Positions 44,309 to 53,037 of a stretch of 64,000 nucleotides of DNA are shown here, piece after piece (positions within the stretch are counted from its first letter, which is position 1; every line of letters begins with the position of its first letter). The notes under the pieces were generated by a model that did not search any database, was not told where the DNA came from, and saw only the letters and a list, made by a program, of their open reading frames with translations. Position numbers and translations under genes: made by a program. Origin of the DNA: Cohnella abietis (GTDB taxonomy: Bacteria; Bacillota; Bacilli; Paenibacillales; Paenibacillaceae); the NCBI RefSeq assembly GCF_004295585.1, contig NZ_AP019400.1:2199501-2263500 (forward strand), read 5' to 3'.

Positions 44309-44382
44309 AGGGTCGGTGAATATTGTACGTTGGGGTACTGATTTATAGGACGGGAAAGCAGGTGAGCGGGATCTTTCGATTA

Positions 44383-45231
44383 ATGCGTAACAAACGGTTG
44401 TTCATCCTCATGATAGGGCTTATTGTATTTATTGCTCTAATGGGATTTACCTTAGGTCGGAATCGCTTAACCTGGCCAGAGAAATTTCTCAATGATGCTT
44501 TTGGGACTGTGCAAGGAGTTTTGTACCGGCCGGTCGGAGCGGTTGCGGAATTTTTTCGTGACCTCGACCGGCTTTCCGCCGTGTATAAGGAAAACGAACA
44601 GTTTCGTCAAACCGTAGCACAATATACACAGGATCAAATTAAATTTAATTTGCTTGAAGCCGATAATAAGCGGCTCCAAGAGGAGCTAAACTTCACAGAG
44701 CGGCAGAAAAACATGGACAATTATCGCTATTTAATTGCTCAGGTTGTAGGGAGCACATCCAATCCCTACGAGAGAACCATAACCATCAACCTAGGCTCCC
44801 GCGATGGGGTCAAGCCTGAGATGGCAATAAGAACGGTGGACGGATTAGTAGGCTTGGTTAGTAAGGTTAAGAACTTTACATCCACTGTAACTCTCATTAC
44901 GGACTTGAATCCGAGCTACTCCAAAGGAACCCCCGTATCCGCTACATTTCTGGGCATACCTGAATCATTTGGAATTATCGAATACGATGATGAAACCGGA
45001 ACACTTCAAATGACCAAAATTGATGAAAAAGACAAGCCGATAGCTGGAGATAAGGTAATAACCTCGGGGCTAGGAAGCTTATTTCCAAAAGGAATTATTG
45101 TTGGGACAGTCAAAAGCAGTCAGGTTGGAGACTCTGGATTAACTTATACGGCCATCATTGAACCGGCAGCAAAGTTTAATCACCTTAGAGAGGTTTTCGT
45201 TGTCGTTGTTCCTGAGGTGGAAGAGCCGTGA
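44383..45231 (+). CDS. mreC: Rod shape-determining protein MreC
   Basis: 282 residues from ATG 44383, which gives the family-like start MRNKRLFILMIGLIV; GTG 44362, behind GGGAAAGCAG, would add seven residues. One membrane helix is followed by a coiled coil (YKENEQFRQTVAQYTQ to RQKNMDNYR) and the beta-barrel domain (TINLGSRDGVKPEMAIRT, TSGLGSLFPKGIIVG). It links MreB and MreD to the extracellular synthases. The stop overlaps the mreD start. Confidence 0.94.
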   Translation: MRNKRLFILMIGLIVFIALMGFTLGRNRLTWPEKFLNDAFGTVQGVLYRPVGAVAEFFRDLDRLSAVYKENEQFRQTVAQYTQDQIKFNLLEADNKRLQEELNFTERQKNMDNYRYLIAQVVGSTSNPYERTITINLGSRDGVKPEMAIRTVDGLVGLVSKVKNFTSTVTLITDLNPSYSKGTPVSATFLGIPESFGIIEYDDETGTLQMTKIDEKDKPIAGDKVITSGLGSLFPKGIIVGTVKSSQVGDSGLTYTAIIEPAAKFNHLREVFVVVVPEVEEP

Positions 45232-45758
45232 ATATGCGAATGAATTGGGTTGTCTTAGGCGCAATTATATTATTAATTGTTGAGAATTCAGTCATGCCCT
45301 GGATTGTTCCTCCCGGCTGGAGTGAACGCCTGCTTCCTCACTTGTGCTTTATAATGACCTTGTTCGTTGCTGGATTTGGTGGACGTCATCCTGCATTTCT
45401 TTGCGGTCTTGGATTTGGATTGCTGCAGGACTTGTTGTCCTACGGACATTTGATAGGTCCATATGGCTTTGGTATGGGACTTATCGGTTATTTGGCTGGA
45501 CTTGCTTCCGAGAGGAAGGGCATGACCATAGGCTTCTTCATTTGGATTGTCCTAGTAGGCGGCGTATTGTTAGATACGGTAGTCTACTCCATATATAAGC
45601 TGTTCGGGCTAACAGATTTGCAGTATGCATACGTATTCTATTGGCAGGTGGCTCCAACAGCTTTGCTTCAGCTATTGATTGCACTCCTTATGTATGTTCC
45701 CGTCCGCAAATTCCTGGTCAAACCGTCGCTTTCTTCGGGGGAAGAAAGTCCCGAATAA
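45228..45758 (+). CDS. mreD: Rod shape-determining membrane protein MreD
   Basis: 176 residues from GTG 45228, overlapping the mreC stop by four bases, with GAGGTGGAAG upstream. About five membrane helices, with GLGFGLLQDLLSYGHLIGPYG in the middle, which is the recognisable MreD signature. It is part of the elongasome. The gene is one unit with mreC by translational coupling. Confidence 0.93.
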   Translation: MNMRMNWVVLGAIILLIVENSVMPWIVPPGWSERLLPHLCFIMTLFVAGFGGRHPAFLCGLGFGLLQDLLSYGHLIGPYGFGMGLIGYLAGLASERKGMTIGFFIWIVLVGGVLLDTVVYSIYKLFGLTDLQYAYVFYWQVAPTALLQLLIALLMYVPVRKFLVKPSLSSGEESPE

Positions 45759-45834
45759 ATCCGATTTGACCTGACAGGCAGGAATTCGGCTTCATCAAGC
45801 AGAATTTCAATTACCGTAGGGAGGAGCGGACAAA

Positions 45835-46497
45835 GTGACCGGCAAATCATACATTACAATTAAGGGCAGTAAAGAAGGTCTCATTTTTCTATTGGATGAC
45901 CAATGTGAATTTATAACTCTGTTAGATGAGTTGAATGCAAAGCTGGACAAGCATGTTCAGCAATTCACTGGACCCATCGTGCATATTTTCATTAAGCTAG
46001 GCGCTAGACAGTTGGAAGAGGAAGATAAGGAACGTATTCGTGCTATTTTACGAAGACAAGGCAATTTGTTAATCCAGTCCATCGATAGTGATACTCCTGA
46101 AGTTGATCCAACTCTTATAAAGGTGCCTAGTTTACATACGATGTCTGGAATTATAAGATCTGGACAAACGGTGGAATTCGATGGACACCTGCTGCTGCTA
46201 GGAGATGTTAATCCTGGCGGTACGATAAGCTGCACCGGGGACGTCTATGTGCTGGGAGCACTTAGAGGAACCGTTCATGCAGGTAGGGATGGAGATCAAG
46301 GGGCTATTATTGCGGCTTCACTGATGAAGCCCACCCAGCTGAGAATAGCAGAAATCATTAGCCGACCACCGGATGAATGGGCATCCGCAGAGCCGTGGAT
46401 GGAATATGCATTCTTACGTGAAGGTACGATGGCCATCGATAAAATGACGAGTCTAAGTCGTCAACGCAAGGAAGTCATGCAGTTCAAAGGAGTGTAA
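45835..46497 (+). CDS. minC: Septum site-determining protein MinC
   Basis: 220 residues from GTG 45835 behind GGGAGGAG. The N-terminal domain (about 1-100) would inhibit FtsZ polymerisation. The C-terminal beta-helix domain has SGQTVEFDGHLLLLGDVNPG, then GDVYVLGALRGTVHAG, the dimer and MinD-binding surface. It lies four bases before minD, and the pair blocks polar septation. Position after mreBCD is as in B. subtilis. Confidence 0.95.
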   Translation: MTGKSYITIKGSKEGLIFLLDDQCEFITLLDELNAKLDKHVQQFTGPIVHIFIKLGARQLEEEDKERIRAILRRQGNLLIQSIDSDTPEVDPTLIKVPSLHTMSGIIRSGQTVEFDGHLLLLGDVNPGGTISCTGDVYVLGALRGTVHAGRDGDQGAIIAASLMKPTQLRIAEIISRPPDEWASAEPWMEYAFLREGTMAIDKMTSLSRQRKEVMQFKGV

Positions 46498-46501
46498 AAT
46501 C

Positions 46502-47296
46502 ATGGGAGAAGCGATCGTTGTCACCTCAGGCAAAGGAGGAGTTGGTAAAACAACTACTTCAGCTAATTTGGGCACAGCTCTAGCAATCATGGGGAAAAAG
46601 GTATGCATGGTGGATACCGATATCGGTTTGCGTAATCTTGATGTCGTCATGGGACTCGAGAATAGAATTATTTATGATCTCATTGATGTAGCCGAAGGCC
46701 GCTGCAGGGTTAACCAAGCACTGATCAAAGATAAACGGTTTGACGAGCTGTACATGCTCCCAGCAGCTCAGACAAAGGATAAGAATGATATTACACCGGA
46801 TCAGGTTCGCCAAATTATCGAGAGCTTAAAGCCGGATTTTGATTATATTATTATTGATTGTCCAGCCGGTATCGAGCAGGGCTTCCGGAATGCTATTGCG
46901 GGTGCTTCTCAAGCTATCGTTGTTACTACGCCGGAGAATGCTGCTGTTCGCGATGCGGATCGGGTAATCGGGTTACTGGAGAAAAGCAATTTTCCATCAC
47001 CAAAGCTTATTATCAATCGAATTCGCCCGAACATGGTGAAAAACGGCGACATGTTGGAAATAGACGACATTTGCCAAGTGCTCGCCATTGATTTGATTGG
47101 GATTGTTCCAGATGATGAGCTTGTCATTAGAGCGGCTAATTTGGGAGAACCAACGGTTATGAATGTTAATTCGCGTGCGGCTATTGCTTACCGCAATATT
47201 GCACGACGTATACTGGGTGAGACGGTTCCTTTATCACAATTAGATGAGAAGTCGGGAATGTTTCGTAGAGTTAAGAAGCTATTAGGAATGGGATGA
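46502..47296 (+). CDS. minD: Septum site-determining ATPase MinD
   Basis: 264 residues with AAAGGAG before ATG 46502. The deviant Walker A is SGKGGVGKTTTSAN. Further ParA/MinD motifs are VDTDIGLRNLDVVMGLE and IIDCPAGIEQGF. The C-terminus FRRVKKLLGMG is the amphipathic membrane-targeting helix. ATP-bound MinD dimerises on the membrane and recruits MinC. The stop is seven bases before the following rodA-type gene. Confidence 0.97.
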   Translation: MGEAIVVTSGKGGVGKTTTSANLGTALAIMGKKVCMVDTDIGLRNLDVVMGLENRIIYDLIDVAEGRCRVNQALIKDKRFDELYMLPAAQTKDKNDITPDQVRQIIESLKPDFDYIIIDCPAGIEQGFRNAIAGASQAIVVTTPENAAVRDADRVIGLLEKSNFPSPKLIINRIRPNMVKNGDMLEIDDICQVLAIDLIGIVPDDELVIRAANLGEPTVMNVNSRAAIAYRNIARRILGETVPLSQLDEKSGMFRRVKKLLGMG

Positions 47297-47303
47297 TCGG
47301 AGC

Positions 47304-48449
47304 TTGTTGAACCGATTGAAGAAAATAGACTGGATGATGGTATTAATTCTCATGTTATTCATGGGAATGAGTGCCCTCCTTGTGCGTAGTGCGACACACA
47401 GTAATCCAATGTATCCGAATTTTGATATAAAGACTCTCATTTTCTATGGGATAGGGTTCGGTGTCATCATTATCGCAACATTAGTTGATTACCGTCTGAT
47501 TTTAAAGATTTGGTATGTATGGTACGCCATCGGATTAATCCTGCTTGTGTTAGTCTTTTTCCTTGCAGGAGAAACGAATGGTGCTAGAAGCTGGTTTAAT
47601 TTGGGCCTCTTTTCCTTTCAGCCAGCGGAGATGATGAAGCTATTTCTGATCATAGCGATAGCAGGGGTGCTGGGGAGACGGCAGGGTGATCCGTTACGGT
47701 TGCGCAGCGATGTAATGGTCGTAGCGGTAGTTGTATTCGTTCCCTTCTTGTTAGTTATGATTCAGCCAGACTTGGGTAATGCGATTATTTATATTTTTAT
47801 CGTATTAGGCATGTTATGGATCGGGAATGTTCGCTATACGTATGTCATGATTGGCTTAACCGTCGTAGTCGGGGGGTTATTGTTATTCGTGACGTTATTC
47901 AATACGTATAATACCGAAATTCGTGATTATTTGAAGGAGCATAAAAAAGTCCACTGGTATGATCGTATTAATACGTACATTCATCCTGAGCTAGCATCTG
48001 CTGATGATCGTCGTCAATCCGAATATGCCAAAATTGCTATTGGATCGGGTGGGTTAGCTGGAGACGGCTACATGCAAGGGGAATCTAAAAACCGCAAATT
48101 CATCCCATATACTTACTCTGACTCCATCTTTGTAGTTATCGGCGAGGAGTTTGGCTTCCAAGGTGCGGCGGTGCTTCTGCTGCTGTATTTCCTCTTCATC
48201 TACAGGATGATTCTGATTGCGTATCAGTGTTATGACTTGCGAGGCTCATTTATCATCATTGGGATTGCGTCTATGATGGTGTTCCAGATTTTTGAGAACA
48301 TTGGAATGATGATCGGGTTAATGCCGATAACGGGTATTACTTTGCCATTCATTAGCTATGGCGGTACTTCTCTCTTGCTTAACATGATGTCGATTGGACT
48401 AGTGTTTAGCATTCGGGCGCATCAGGAGAAGTATCAGTTGGAAAGTTAA
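47304..48449 (+). CDS. rodA: RodA/FtsW/SpoVE-family SEDS protein
   Basis: 381 residues from TTG 47304 or 47307, with CGGAG upstream. About ten membrane helices, with the SEDS signatures FKGARSWFNLG-like (ETNGARSWFNLGLFSFQPAE), QPDLGNAIIYIFIVLGMLW and GLMPITGITLPFISYGGTS. SEDS proteins polymerise glycan strands with a partner class B PBP. Neighbours mreBCD and minCD point to RodA rather than the septal FtsW, though this is by context. In B. subtilis no SEDS gene lies here, so its insertion between minD and spoIVFA is a lineage feature. Confidence 0.9.
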   Translation: MLNRLKKIDWMMVLILMLFMGMSALLVRSATHSNPMYPNFDIKTLIFYGIGFGVIIIATLVDYRLILKIWYVWYAIGLILLVLVFFLAGETNGARSWFNLGLFSFQPAEMMKLFLIIAIAGVLGRRQGDPLRLRSDVMVVAVVVFVPFLLVMIQPDLGNAIIYIFIVLGMLWIGNVRYTYVMIGLTVVVGGLLLFVTLFNTYNTEIRDYLKEHKKVHWYDRINTYIHPELASADDRRQSEYAKIAIGSGGLAGDGYMQGESKNRKFIPYTYSDSIFVVIGEEFGFQGAAVLLLLYFLFIYRMILIAYQCYDLRGSFIIIGIASMMVFQIFENIGMMIGLMPITGITLPFISYGGTSLLLNMMSIGLVFSIRAHQEKYQLES

Positions 48450-48466
48450 GAGAATAAAAGGCTGGA

Positions 48467-48497
48467 GAACAGGTTTGGTTGCCTGTTCTTTTTTTGT
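48467..48497 (+). terminator. Rho-independent terminator of rodA
   Basis: AGAACAGG (48467-48474) pairs perfectly with CCTGTTCT (48483-48490), followed by seven T. Confidence 0.9.
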
Positions 48498-48555
48498 ATT
48501 CTAATCGCCGCTTGTCCGCCATAAGGTAATAACAGAGTGCGGACAAGGGGGGCTT

Positions 48556-49566
48556 GTGTTGCAAATACGGGATAATGTTCGTGAGCGCAGGCGGGAGCGG
48601 ATTGAGCAGCTCATTGGGAAGCATGCGATGGAGGAAGCCAAGAGATCAGAAATAATGAGCTCAGAAATCATAAGCGAGGAAGTTTCTCAAACAAGCCTAG
48701 ACGATGTTGAAACGGAGCTCCCTCGTTATGATTCGAGTCCAGTGCAGCTGTTCCCGGATAGACCACGCCAGGACTTACAGCATAAGCTGGATACATTCAG
48801 CTCGGATCCTGATCCAGAGCTGTGGTGGAAGGAACGGGAGAAGAGCATGAAGGCTGGACAAGTACCTGGATGGCAGGGACTGAAAGGGATACCTTCATCT
48901 TCACGTCGGACGGATAATCCAAGCTTGGATACTGGGTTTAATTTTACTAAGCTACTGCGCGGCTTTTCTCTTCGTCTTGTGTTCTCCATCGTTGTATTCG
49001 CTGCAGTGTGGGGCTGGTTTAAGCTTGATTTGCCCGGTAGCTTGCAAGCGCGAAGCTGGATGGTAGGCTCGATCTCGCGAGATATGGATTTTCAAGCTAT
49101 TGAAGCTTGGTATGGTGATACTTTCGGTGGCTCTCCTTCCTTCTTTCCCTTTTCTCGTAATGAGGTGCAGACGAAGGAAGTATCAGCTGTATTAAATCCA
49201 AATGAAACAGCAGCTCCTGTTCATGGAAGACTCATGCAGAGCTATGCCCAAAATGGGACAGGCGTCAAAATTGCAGCAGCTGGTGGAAGCGAAGTTGTCG
49301 CTATATATACAGGAAGGGTTCAACAGGTCACAACAGAAGATCAGGATGGAGGAGTGACCATATTAATCCAGCACGAGAATCACATCCTTAGTGTATATGG
49401 AAATCTCAAGCATTCCGTCGTTAAGCCAAATGATTGGGTTAAAACAGGGCAGCAACTAGGACAGCTCAATACAGCTTCAAAAGCTGGTGGAAAAGAAGTA
49501 TTATACTTTGCGGTCCAGCAAAACGGGAAAGCATTAGATCCGGCGGATGTGGTTACTTTTGATTAA
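48556..49566 (+). CDS. spoIVFA: SpoIVFA-like M23-domain protein, regulator of SpoIVFB
   Basis: 336 residues from GTG 48556 behind AAGGGGGG. The first 130 residues are charged and cytosolic, then one membrane helix (LRLVFSIVVFAAVWGWFKL), then an extracellular M23-like domain (GVKIAAAGGSEVVAIYTGRV, VTILIQHENHILSVYGNL). The zinc ligands of active M23 peptidases are not complete, as expected for SpoIVFA, which is regulatory. In B. subtilis SpoIVFA holds and inhibits the intramembrane protease SpoIVFB until the forespore signals through SpoIVB. It directly precedes spoIVFB. Confidence 0.85.
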   Translation: MLQIRDNVRERRRERIEQLIGKHAMEEAKRSEIMSSEIISEEVSQTSLDDVETELPRYDSSPVQLFPDRPRQDLQHKLDTFSSDPDPELWWKEREKSMKAGQVPGWQGLKGIPSSSRRTDNPSLDTGFNFTKLLRGFSLRLVFSIVVFAAVWGWFKLDLPGSLQARSWMVGSISRDMDFQAIEAWYGDTFGGSPSFFPFSRNEVQTKEVSAVLNPNETAAPVHGRLMQSYAQNGTGVKIAAAGGSEVVAIYTGRVQQVTTEDQDGGVTILIQHENHILSVYGNLKHSVVKPNDWVKTGQQLGQLNTASKAGGKEVLYFAVQQNGKALDPADVVTFD

Positions 49567-50434
49567 ATGGCGCAGCATTCAATTTCGGTTTCATCCGTTA
49601 TTCGTGCTTGTGATGATTGCCTCTATCGCAACAGGTCGATTCGCGGAATTGGTCACCTTGTTCGCTATTGTTCTATGGCATGAGCTGGGCCATCTAGCAG
49701 CTGCACTGCGCTTCGGTTGGACAGTTAAGGAAATAAAGCTGCTCCCCTTCGGAGGCGTGCTCGAGGTAGAGGAAGCGGGAACTCTACCTGCAATGGAGGA
49801 AATTTGGGTGGCAATTGCTGGTCCGGCTCAGAATGTCATTCTTGCAGTAATTGGCTATTTATTAGGGCAAGCTGGCTGGATCGATCAGGGATGGGCGGGC
49901 GATTTTGTACGTGCCAACGTGCTGATCGGCCTTTTTAATTTATTGCCTGTTCTGCCATTAGACGGTGGAAGGATGCTACAGGCTTGGATTAGTATTCAAG
50001 TACCGTATCATCGGACATTAATGTGGAGTGCTAAAATTAGCTTGCTATTCAGTGGATTAATCGTTGTTTTTTCGTTGTATCCTCTCTGGTATGGGGGATT
50101 AATTCATTTAAATCTTTTGGCTGTGGGTCTCTTTTTGTGTGCAACGAACTGGACTTATTTACGCAATGTCCCATTTGTATTTTTGCGGTTTCTAGTCCAT
50201 CGGAGTGAAAGGTCAGAGAAGCAATTTGATCGTGGTGTGCTTTCTCGTCCAATCGTTATCGCGGAAAACCGGCCATTGTCTCATATTATGAAGCTTTTCA
50301 TGAAAGAGCAGTATCACTTGGTTTACGTAATGAAACGAGGTAAGATCGCAAAGGTTGTTCCGGAGAAGACAATTATAGATGGAATTTTAGGTCGATTGAC
50401 CACAGGGAATGCAGATATGAAGTTTTTCATGTAA
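49547..50434 (+). CDS. spoIVFB: SpoIVFB, intramembrane site-2 metalloprotease
   Basis: 295 residues from ATG 49547, overlapping spoIVFA by 20 bases; TTG 49559 with GGATGTGG upstream is an alternative. The zinc motif HELGH (45-49) lies in an early membrane helix, and the third ligand Asp139 is in LLPVLPLDGGRM, the S2P signature. Five or six membrane helices follow, then a CBS-like C-terminal domain. It cleaves pro-sigma-K in the mother cell. The C-terminal segment (LSHIMKLFMKEQYHLVYV) fits an ATP-sensing CBS role known in the family. Confidence 0.93.
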   Translation: MWLLLIKWRSIQFRFHPLFVLVMIASIATGRFAELVTLFAIVLWHELGHLAAALRFGWTVKEIKLLPFGGVLEVEEAGTLPAMEEIWVAIAGPAQNVILAVIGYLLGQAGWIDQGWAGDFVRANVLIGLFNLLPVLPLDGGRMLQAWISIQVPYHRTLMWSAKISLLFSGLIVVFSLYPLWYGGLIHLNLLAVGLFLCATNWTYLRNVPFVFLRFLVHRSERSEKQFDRGVLSRPIVIAENRPLSHIMKLFMKEQYHLVYVMKRGKIAKVVPEKTIIDGILGRLTTGNADMKFFM

Positions 50435-50467
50435 AATGGAGAAAATAGCATCTAGCGGGAGGTTTGC

Positions 50468-51703
50468 ATGAAGCAGCTGTTTATCCATTGTTCGCAAAAT
50501 GTAACTCAATCCGCACTTATGGAAAATGGAAGGCTGACAGAGTTCAGCGTGGAGCGGATGGAAGGAACATCGCTGATTGGGAACCTTTACAAAGGTCGTG
50601 TTGTCAATGTGCTACCTGGTATGCAGGCAGCTTTCGTCGATATAGGTCTACCTAAAAATGCATTTTTATATGTAGACGATGCTCTTCATCCCCATCTGGA
50701 TAAGCAACCGAAGGTGAAGCCAGCGATTTCTGACCTGCTCAAGCCAGGTGATGAGCTACTTGTTCAGTTGATGAAGGAGCCGCTTGGAGGTAAGGGCGCA
50801 AGGGTGACTACACATTTTTCTATACCAGGAAGATGGTTAGTTTACATGCCTAGCGCGGATTATATCGGGATATCTAAAAAGATAGAATCAGAATCTGAAC
50901 GAAGCAGATTAAAGGGCTTGGCAGATGCTATGCGTATTGAAGGTGAAGGCGTAATTATGCGCACAAATGCGGACGGGGAAAGTCGTGAGGCGCTAGAGGG
51001 GGATCTTAATGTTCTCCGCACAACGTGGCACAATATCGTTAGCCGCAGCAAGCTAGCCAATTCACCCTCCGAAATTCACAGAGATTCTGGCCTAGTTCAG
51101 CGTATGGTTAGAGACGTTATTACACCGGATACCGAGCAATTAATTATAGACGATCAAGCTAGCATGCAGGCCGCGCAAGCCTACTTGAGGCAAACGGCAC
51201 CCGCATTGGTAGAGAAAATAAGGTTTTATAACGAGTCGAAGCCTTTATTCGATAAATACGGGATTAAAGAGCTGCTGGATAAAGCCTTTCAATCAAGAAT
51301 TTGGCTGCCCAGTGGTGGTTATCTCATATGGGATCAGACAGAGGCTTTAACGGTTATTGATGTAAATACCGGGAAGTACACCGGCTCCGTAGATCTCGAA
51401 GAAACGGTTTTCCAGACGAACAAGGAAGCTGCGGATGAGGTTGCCAGATTACTCCGATTACGTGATGTTGGCGGAATTATCATTATTGATTTTATTGATA
51501 TGGAGACTGAAGAGCACCGGCATCAGATCGAGCAGCAATTGGAGCTGACTATAAAGCGCGACCGTACGAAATGTCAGGTTGTCGGCTGGACGAGGCTCGG
51601 GTTGATGGAAATGACCCGAAAAAAAGCACGTGAAAATGCGATGAACTTTTTTTATGAGACATGCGCTTCCTGTAAAGGTAGAGGAAAAATATATGTTCGT
51701 TAA
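50468..51703 (+). CDS. rng: Ribonuclease E/G family endoribonuclease
   Basis: 411 residues; ATG 50468 behind GGGAGG. An N-terminal S1 domain (IGNLYKGRVVNVLPGMQAAF) is followed by the RNase H-like and DNase-I-like parts, with the catalytic acids in TVIDVNTGKYTG and GGIIIIDFIDM. The C-terminus carries the zinc-link CASCKGRG. The length is close to RNase G, without the long scaffold tail of RNase E. B. subtilis lacks this enzyme, but Paenibacillaceae and Clostridia have it, often next to rplU, as here. It likely processes rRNA and mRNA. Confidence 0.93.
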   Translation: MKQLFIHCSQNVTQSALMENGRLTEFSVERMEGTSLIGNLYKGRVVNVLPGMQAAFVDIGLPKNAFLYVDDALHPHLDKQPKVKPAISDLLKPGDELLVQLMKEPLGGKGARVTTHFSIPGRWLVYMPSADYIGISKKIESESERSRLKGLADAMRIEGEGVIMRTNADGESREALEGDLNVLRTTWHNIVSRSKLANSPSEIHRDSGLVQRMVRDVITPDTEQLIIDDQASMQAAQAYLRQTAPALVEKIRFYNESKPLFDKYGIKELLDKAFQSRIWLPSGGYLIWDQTEALTVIDVNTGKYTGSVDLEETVFQTNKEAADEVARLLRLRDVGGIIIIDFIDMETEEHRHQIEQQLELTIKRDRTKCQVVGWTRLGLMEMTRKKARENAMNFFYETCASCKGRGKIYVR

Positions 51704-51724
51704 AATAAATAATGTCAATAAAAG

Positions 51725-51753
51725 TTGAATTTATTTAAACGACATGGTAGAAT
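51725..51753 (+). promoter_or_regulatory. Sigma-A promoter of rplU-prp-rpmA
   Basis: TTGAAT (51725-51730), a 17-base spacer and TAGAAT (51748-51753), just after the rng stop and 143 bases before rplU. Confidence 0.72.
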
Positions 51754-51759
51754 ACCAAA

Positions 51760-51895
51760 GTGCGTGCAATCTGAAGATTTTGCAGGCTACAACCGCACTC
51801 CACCGGGTCGACAAGACCGGCGCTGCCTTGACTGATTTATGTTACGGCAACCGGCACCCTATGAGGCGAGTCTTAGACATGAGGAGGTGCACCAG
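51760..51895 (+). ncRNA. L21 leader (ribosomal protein autoregulatory RNA)
   Basis: A 136-base 5' leader lies between the promoter and rplU. It is rich in short complements, for example GTGCG..CGCAC, GGTCGACAAGACC and ACGGCAACCGG. Firmicutes rplU operons carry the L21_leader family at this place, thought to bind an L21-operon product. Assignment is by position and structure, not by a covariance search. Confidence 0.62.
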
Positions 51896-52207
51896 ATGTA
51901 CGCGATTATTGAAACCGGCGGTAAACAGTACAAAGTTCAAGCAGGCGACGTAATTTTCATCGAGAAGCTTTCTGCTAATGCAGGCGAAAGCATCACTTTT
52001 GATCGCGTGTTGGCCGTTTCCAAAGACGGCAGCTTGACGACAGGATCTCCAATCTTGTCCGGCGCGTCCGTAACGGGCAAAGTTGAACAACACGTAAAAG
52101 GCGAGAAAATTATCGTTTTCAAGTACAAGCCAAAGAAAAACTACAAGCGCAAACAAGGCCATCGTCAACCGTACACGAAAGTGACGATCGAGAACATTAA
52201 GGCTTAA
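51896..52207 (+). CDS. rplU: 50S ribosomal protein L21
   Basis: 103 residues from ATG 51896 behind GAGGAGGTG. The sequence begins [18 protein letters not shown] and ends with the [17 protein letters not shown] segment and a FTKV-type end, the usual L21 pattern. It binds 23S rRNA domain I. First gene of a conserved three-gene operon with prp and rpmA. Confidence 0.98.
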   Translation: MYAIIETGGKQYKVQAGDVIFIEKLSANAGESITFDRVLAVSKDGSLTTGSPILSGASVTGKVEQHVKGEKIIVFKYKPKKNYKRKQGHRQPYTKVTIENIKA

Positions 52208-52214
52208 GGCCGAT

Positions 52215-52559
52215 ATGATCACGATAACGATCGTGCGTAACGTTGAGAGGGTTATCATACGATTTACCGTTTCGGGTCATGCTTTTCATAACGATCCTGG
52301 CAAAGACATTGTCTGTGCTGGAGTATCGGCTGTGACGATCGGAGCAGTTAACGCGATTGAGAAATTAACAGGTCTAGTGCCTCGTTCTTATGCTAAATCC
52401 GGTCTGCTCAAGGCGGAAGCCCCGCAAAGCTCTGATCCGAAACGGCACGATCAGGTCCAGCTTTTATTAGAGGGAATGATCGCGGCTCTCGAGTCTATTG
52501 TAGAAGAATACAGCCAGTACGTAAAAATACAAGAAACCTTTGTAGAAAAAGGAGGTTGA
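52215..52559 (+). CDS. prp: Prp, cysteine protease that processes ribosomal protein L27
   Basis: 114 residues (YsxB/DUF464 family). The catalytic pair His22 and Cys34 is visible in SGHAFHND and [10 protein letters not shown]. Prp removes the N-terminal extension of L27 in Firmicutes, a step essential in S. aureus. It is encoded between rplU and rpmA, its substrate gene. ATG 52215 is seven bases after the rplU stop. The L27 downstream has the matching cleavage motif. Confidence 0.93.
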   Translation: MITITIVRNVERVIIRFTVSGHAFHNDPGKDIVCAGVSAVTIGAVNAIEKLTGLVPRSYAKSGLLKAEAPQSSDPKRHDQVQLLLEGMIAALESIVEEYSQYVKIQETFVEKGG

Positions 52560-52563
52560 CACC

Positions 52564-52875
52564 ATGTTGAAGTTAGATCTTCAGTTATTCGCCTCGAAAA
52601 AAGGGGTTGGATCGACGAGGAACGGACGGGACAGCCACTCTAAGCGTCTAGGCGCTAAAAGAGCGGATGGTCAAGTCGTAACTGCTGGTAGCATCTTGTT
52701 CCGCCAACGCGGTACTAAGATTCATCCAGGAACCAACGTAGGTATCGGTAAAGACGATACGCTCTTCGCACTAGTGCAAGGCGTCGTTAAGTTCGAACGT
52801 TGGGGACGCGATCGTAAGAAACTAAGCGTATACCCTGTAGCGGAAGCACCAGTTGCAGCTGCTCTGGAAGTATAA
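52564..52875 (+). CDS. rpmA: 50S ribosomal protein L27 with cleavable N-terminal extension
   Basis: 103 residues. The first ten, [10 protein letters not shown], form the extension cut by Prp after FA; the mature protein begins [14 protein letters not shown]. The rest ([20 protein letters not shown]) is standard L27, whose N-terminal tail reaches the peptidyl transferase centre. AGGAGG precedes ATG 52564. A terminator follows. Confidence 0.98.
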   Translation: MLKLDLQLFASKKGVGSTRNGRDSHSKRLGAKRADGQVVTAGSILFRQRGTKIHPGTNVGIGKDDTLFALVQGVVKFERWGRDRKKLSVYPVAEAPVAAALEV

Positions 52876-52887
52876 TACGGCAACCAG

Positions 52888-52920
52888 AACCCCGGCCAAT
52901 GAAAGTTGGTCGGGGTTTTT
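52888..52920 (+). terminator. Rho-independent terminator of the rplU operon
   Basis: AACCCCGGCCAA (52888-52899) pairs with TTGGTCGGGGTT (52906-52917) with one G-U pair, followed by TTT. Confidence 0.92.
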
Positions 52921-52968
52921 GTGTAAATGAAACGAAATGGGTAATTCATGGTTAAGCTGTTACGCTCA

Positions 52969-52977
52969 TGTTATACT
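52969..52977 (+). promoter_or_regulatory. Extended -10 promoter candidate of spo0B
   Basis: TG-T-TATACT (52969-52977) forms an extended -10 element 61 bases before the spo0B start; the -35 region is weak. Confidence 0.45.
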
Positions 52978-53037
52978 AATGATGTGAACTGAGTTTTCCA
53001 GGAATTGAAAGGAACAACGAAACGGGGAAGTCGCATA

